From assembly GCA_043811795.1 (NCBI GenBank), contig JBDRMV010000058.1, positions 1 through 6,084 on the forward strand: a DNA stretch of 6,084 bases, read 5' to 3'. Every line of letters starts with the position of its first letter. The first letter of the stretch is position 1. This document shows positions 6,079-6,084 of the stretch, in pieces. The translations under genes were made by a program, and so were the position numbers. This DNA comes from JBDRMV01 sp043811795. GTDB taxonomy: Bacteria; CG03. The notes under the pieces are model-generated. The model did no database searches. It was given only the letters and a program-made list of their open reading frames with translations, and had not been told where the DNA came from.

Positions 6079-6084
6079 ATTATA
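6079..6084 (-). promoter_or_regulatory. Possible -10 hexamer TATAAT immediately before the propeller gene
   Basis: On the minus strand the window begins TATAATTTTTAAAG and then ATG. The hexamer is a perfect -10 consensus, ending 8 bases before the start codon, so initiation from it would give an almost leaderless mRNA. That fits the absence of a Shine-Dalgarno. The -35 region lies outside the window and the surroundings are AT-rich, so chance is a real possibility. Confidence 0.25.

Overview
The window is a compact stretch of a Gram-negative-type bacterial chromosome. All four genes lie on the minus strand and all encode exported or envelope proteins. Transcription order runs from high to low coordinates: a large secreted NHL beta-propeller/LamG protein (6070-3719), a fused outer-membrane beta-barrel/HhH/CsgG-like protein (3722-1863), a HEAT-repeat protein (1736-852) and a FecR-domain protein (about 746/720-4). 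A PorV-like barrel, a FlgD-Ig/T9SS-like C-terminal domain, a CsgG-like domain, HEAT repeats and FecR together suggest a poorly cultured didermal phylum of the Elusimicrobiota/Omnitrophota/Fibrobacterota/Spirochaetota kind. No marker gene is present to fix the taxon, so this is only an impression from gene style.

The first two genes are translationally coupled: the TGA stop of the propeller gene overlaps the ATG of the barrel gene in an ATGA. The first protein ends in a domain resembling type IX secretion sorting domains. The second begins with a barrel resembling PorV-type shuttle proteins, so a cargo/shuttle pairing is a reasonable inference. The barrel protein also carries a ComEA-like helix-hairpin-helix region and a C-terminal CsgG-like domain, an unusual combination.

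The two intergenic gaps (1737-1862 and 747-851) are not plain spacers. Each holds a roughly 46-50 bp palindromic element whose ends read TTGTAG...CTACAA, exactly in one and degenerately in the other. The first of these sits inside what looks like a 110-bp MITE-like insertion (about 1722-1831) with 23-bp imperfect terminal inverted repeats and a 10-bp flanking direct repeat. That insertion appears to supply the present ATG and first codons of the HEAT gene. Removing it on paper reopens the HEAT frame to a GTG overlapping the stop of the barrel gene, so the ancestral operon was probably contiguous and tightly coupled.

The FecR gene has a frame problem at its start. A strong Shine-Dalgarno plus ATG (746-744) begins a good signal peptide in the wrong frame. 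The frames are joined only by a -1 slip, or one missing T, in a T6-G-T6-G-T5-G tract. This could be a sequencing error, a real mutation, phase variation or programmed frameshifting. A 13-codon reading frame with its own ribosome binding site (833-792) lies between HEAT and FecR and runs through the second palindrome.
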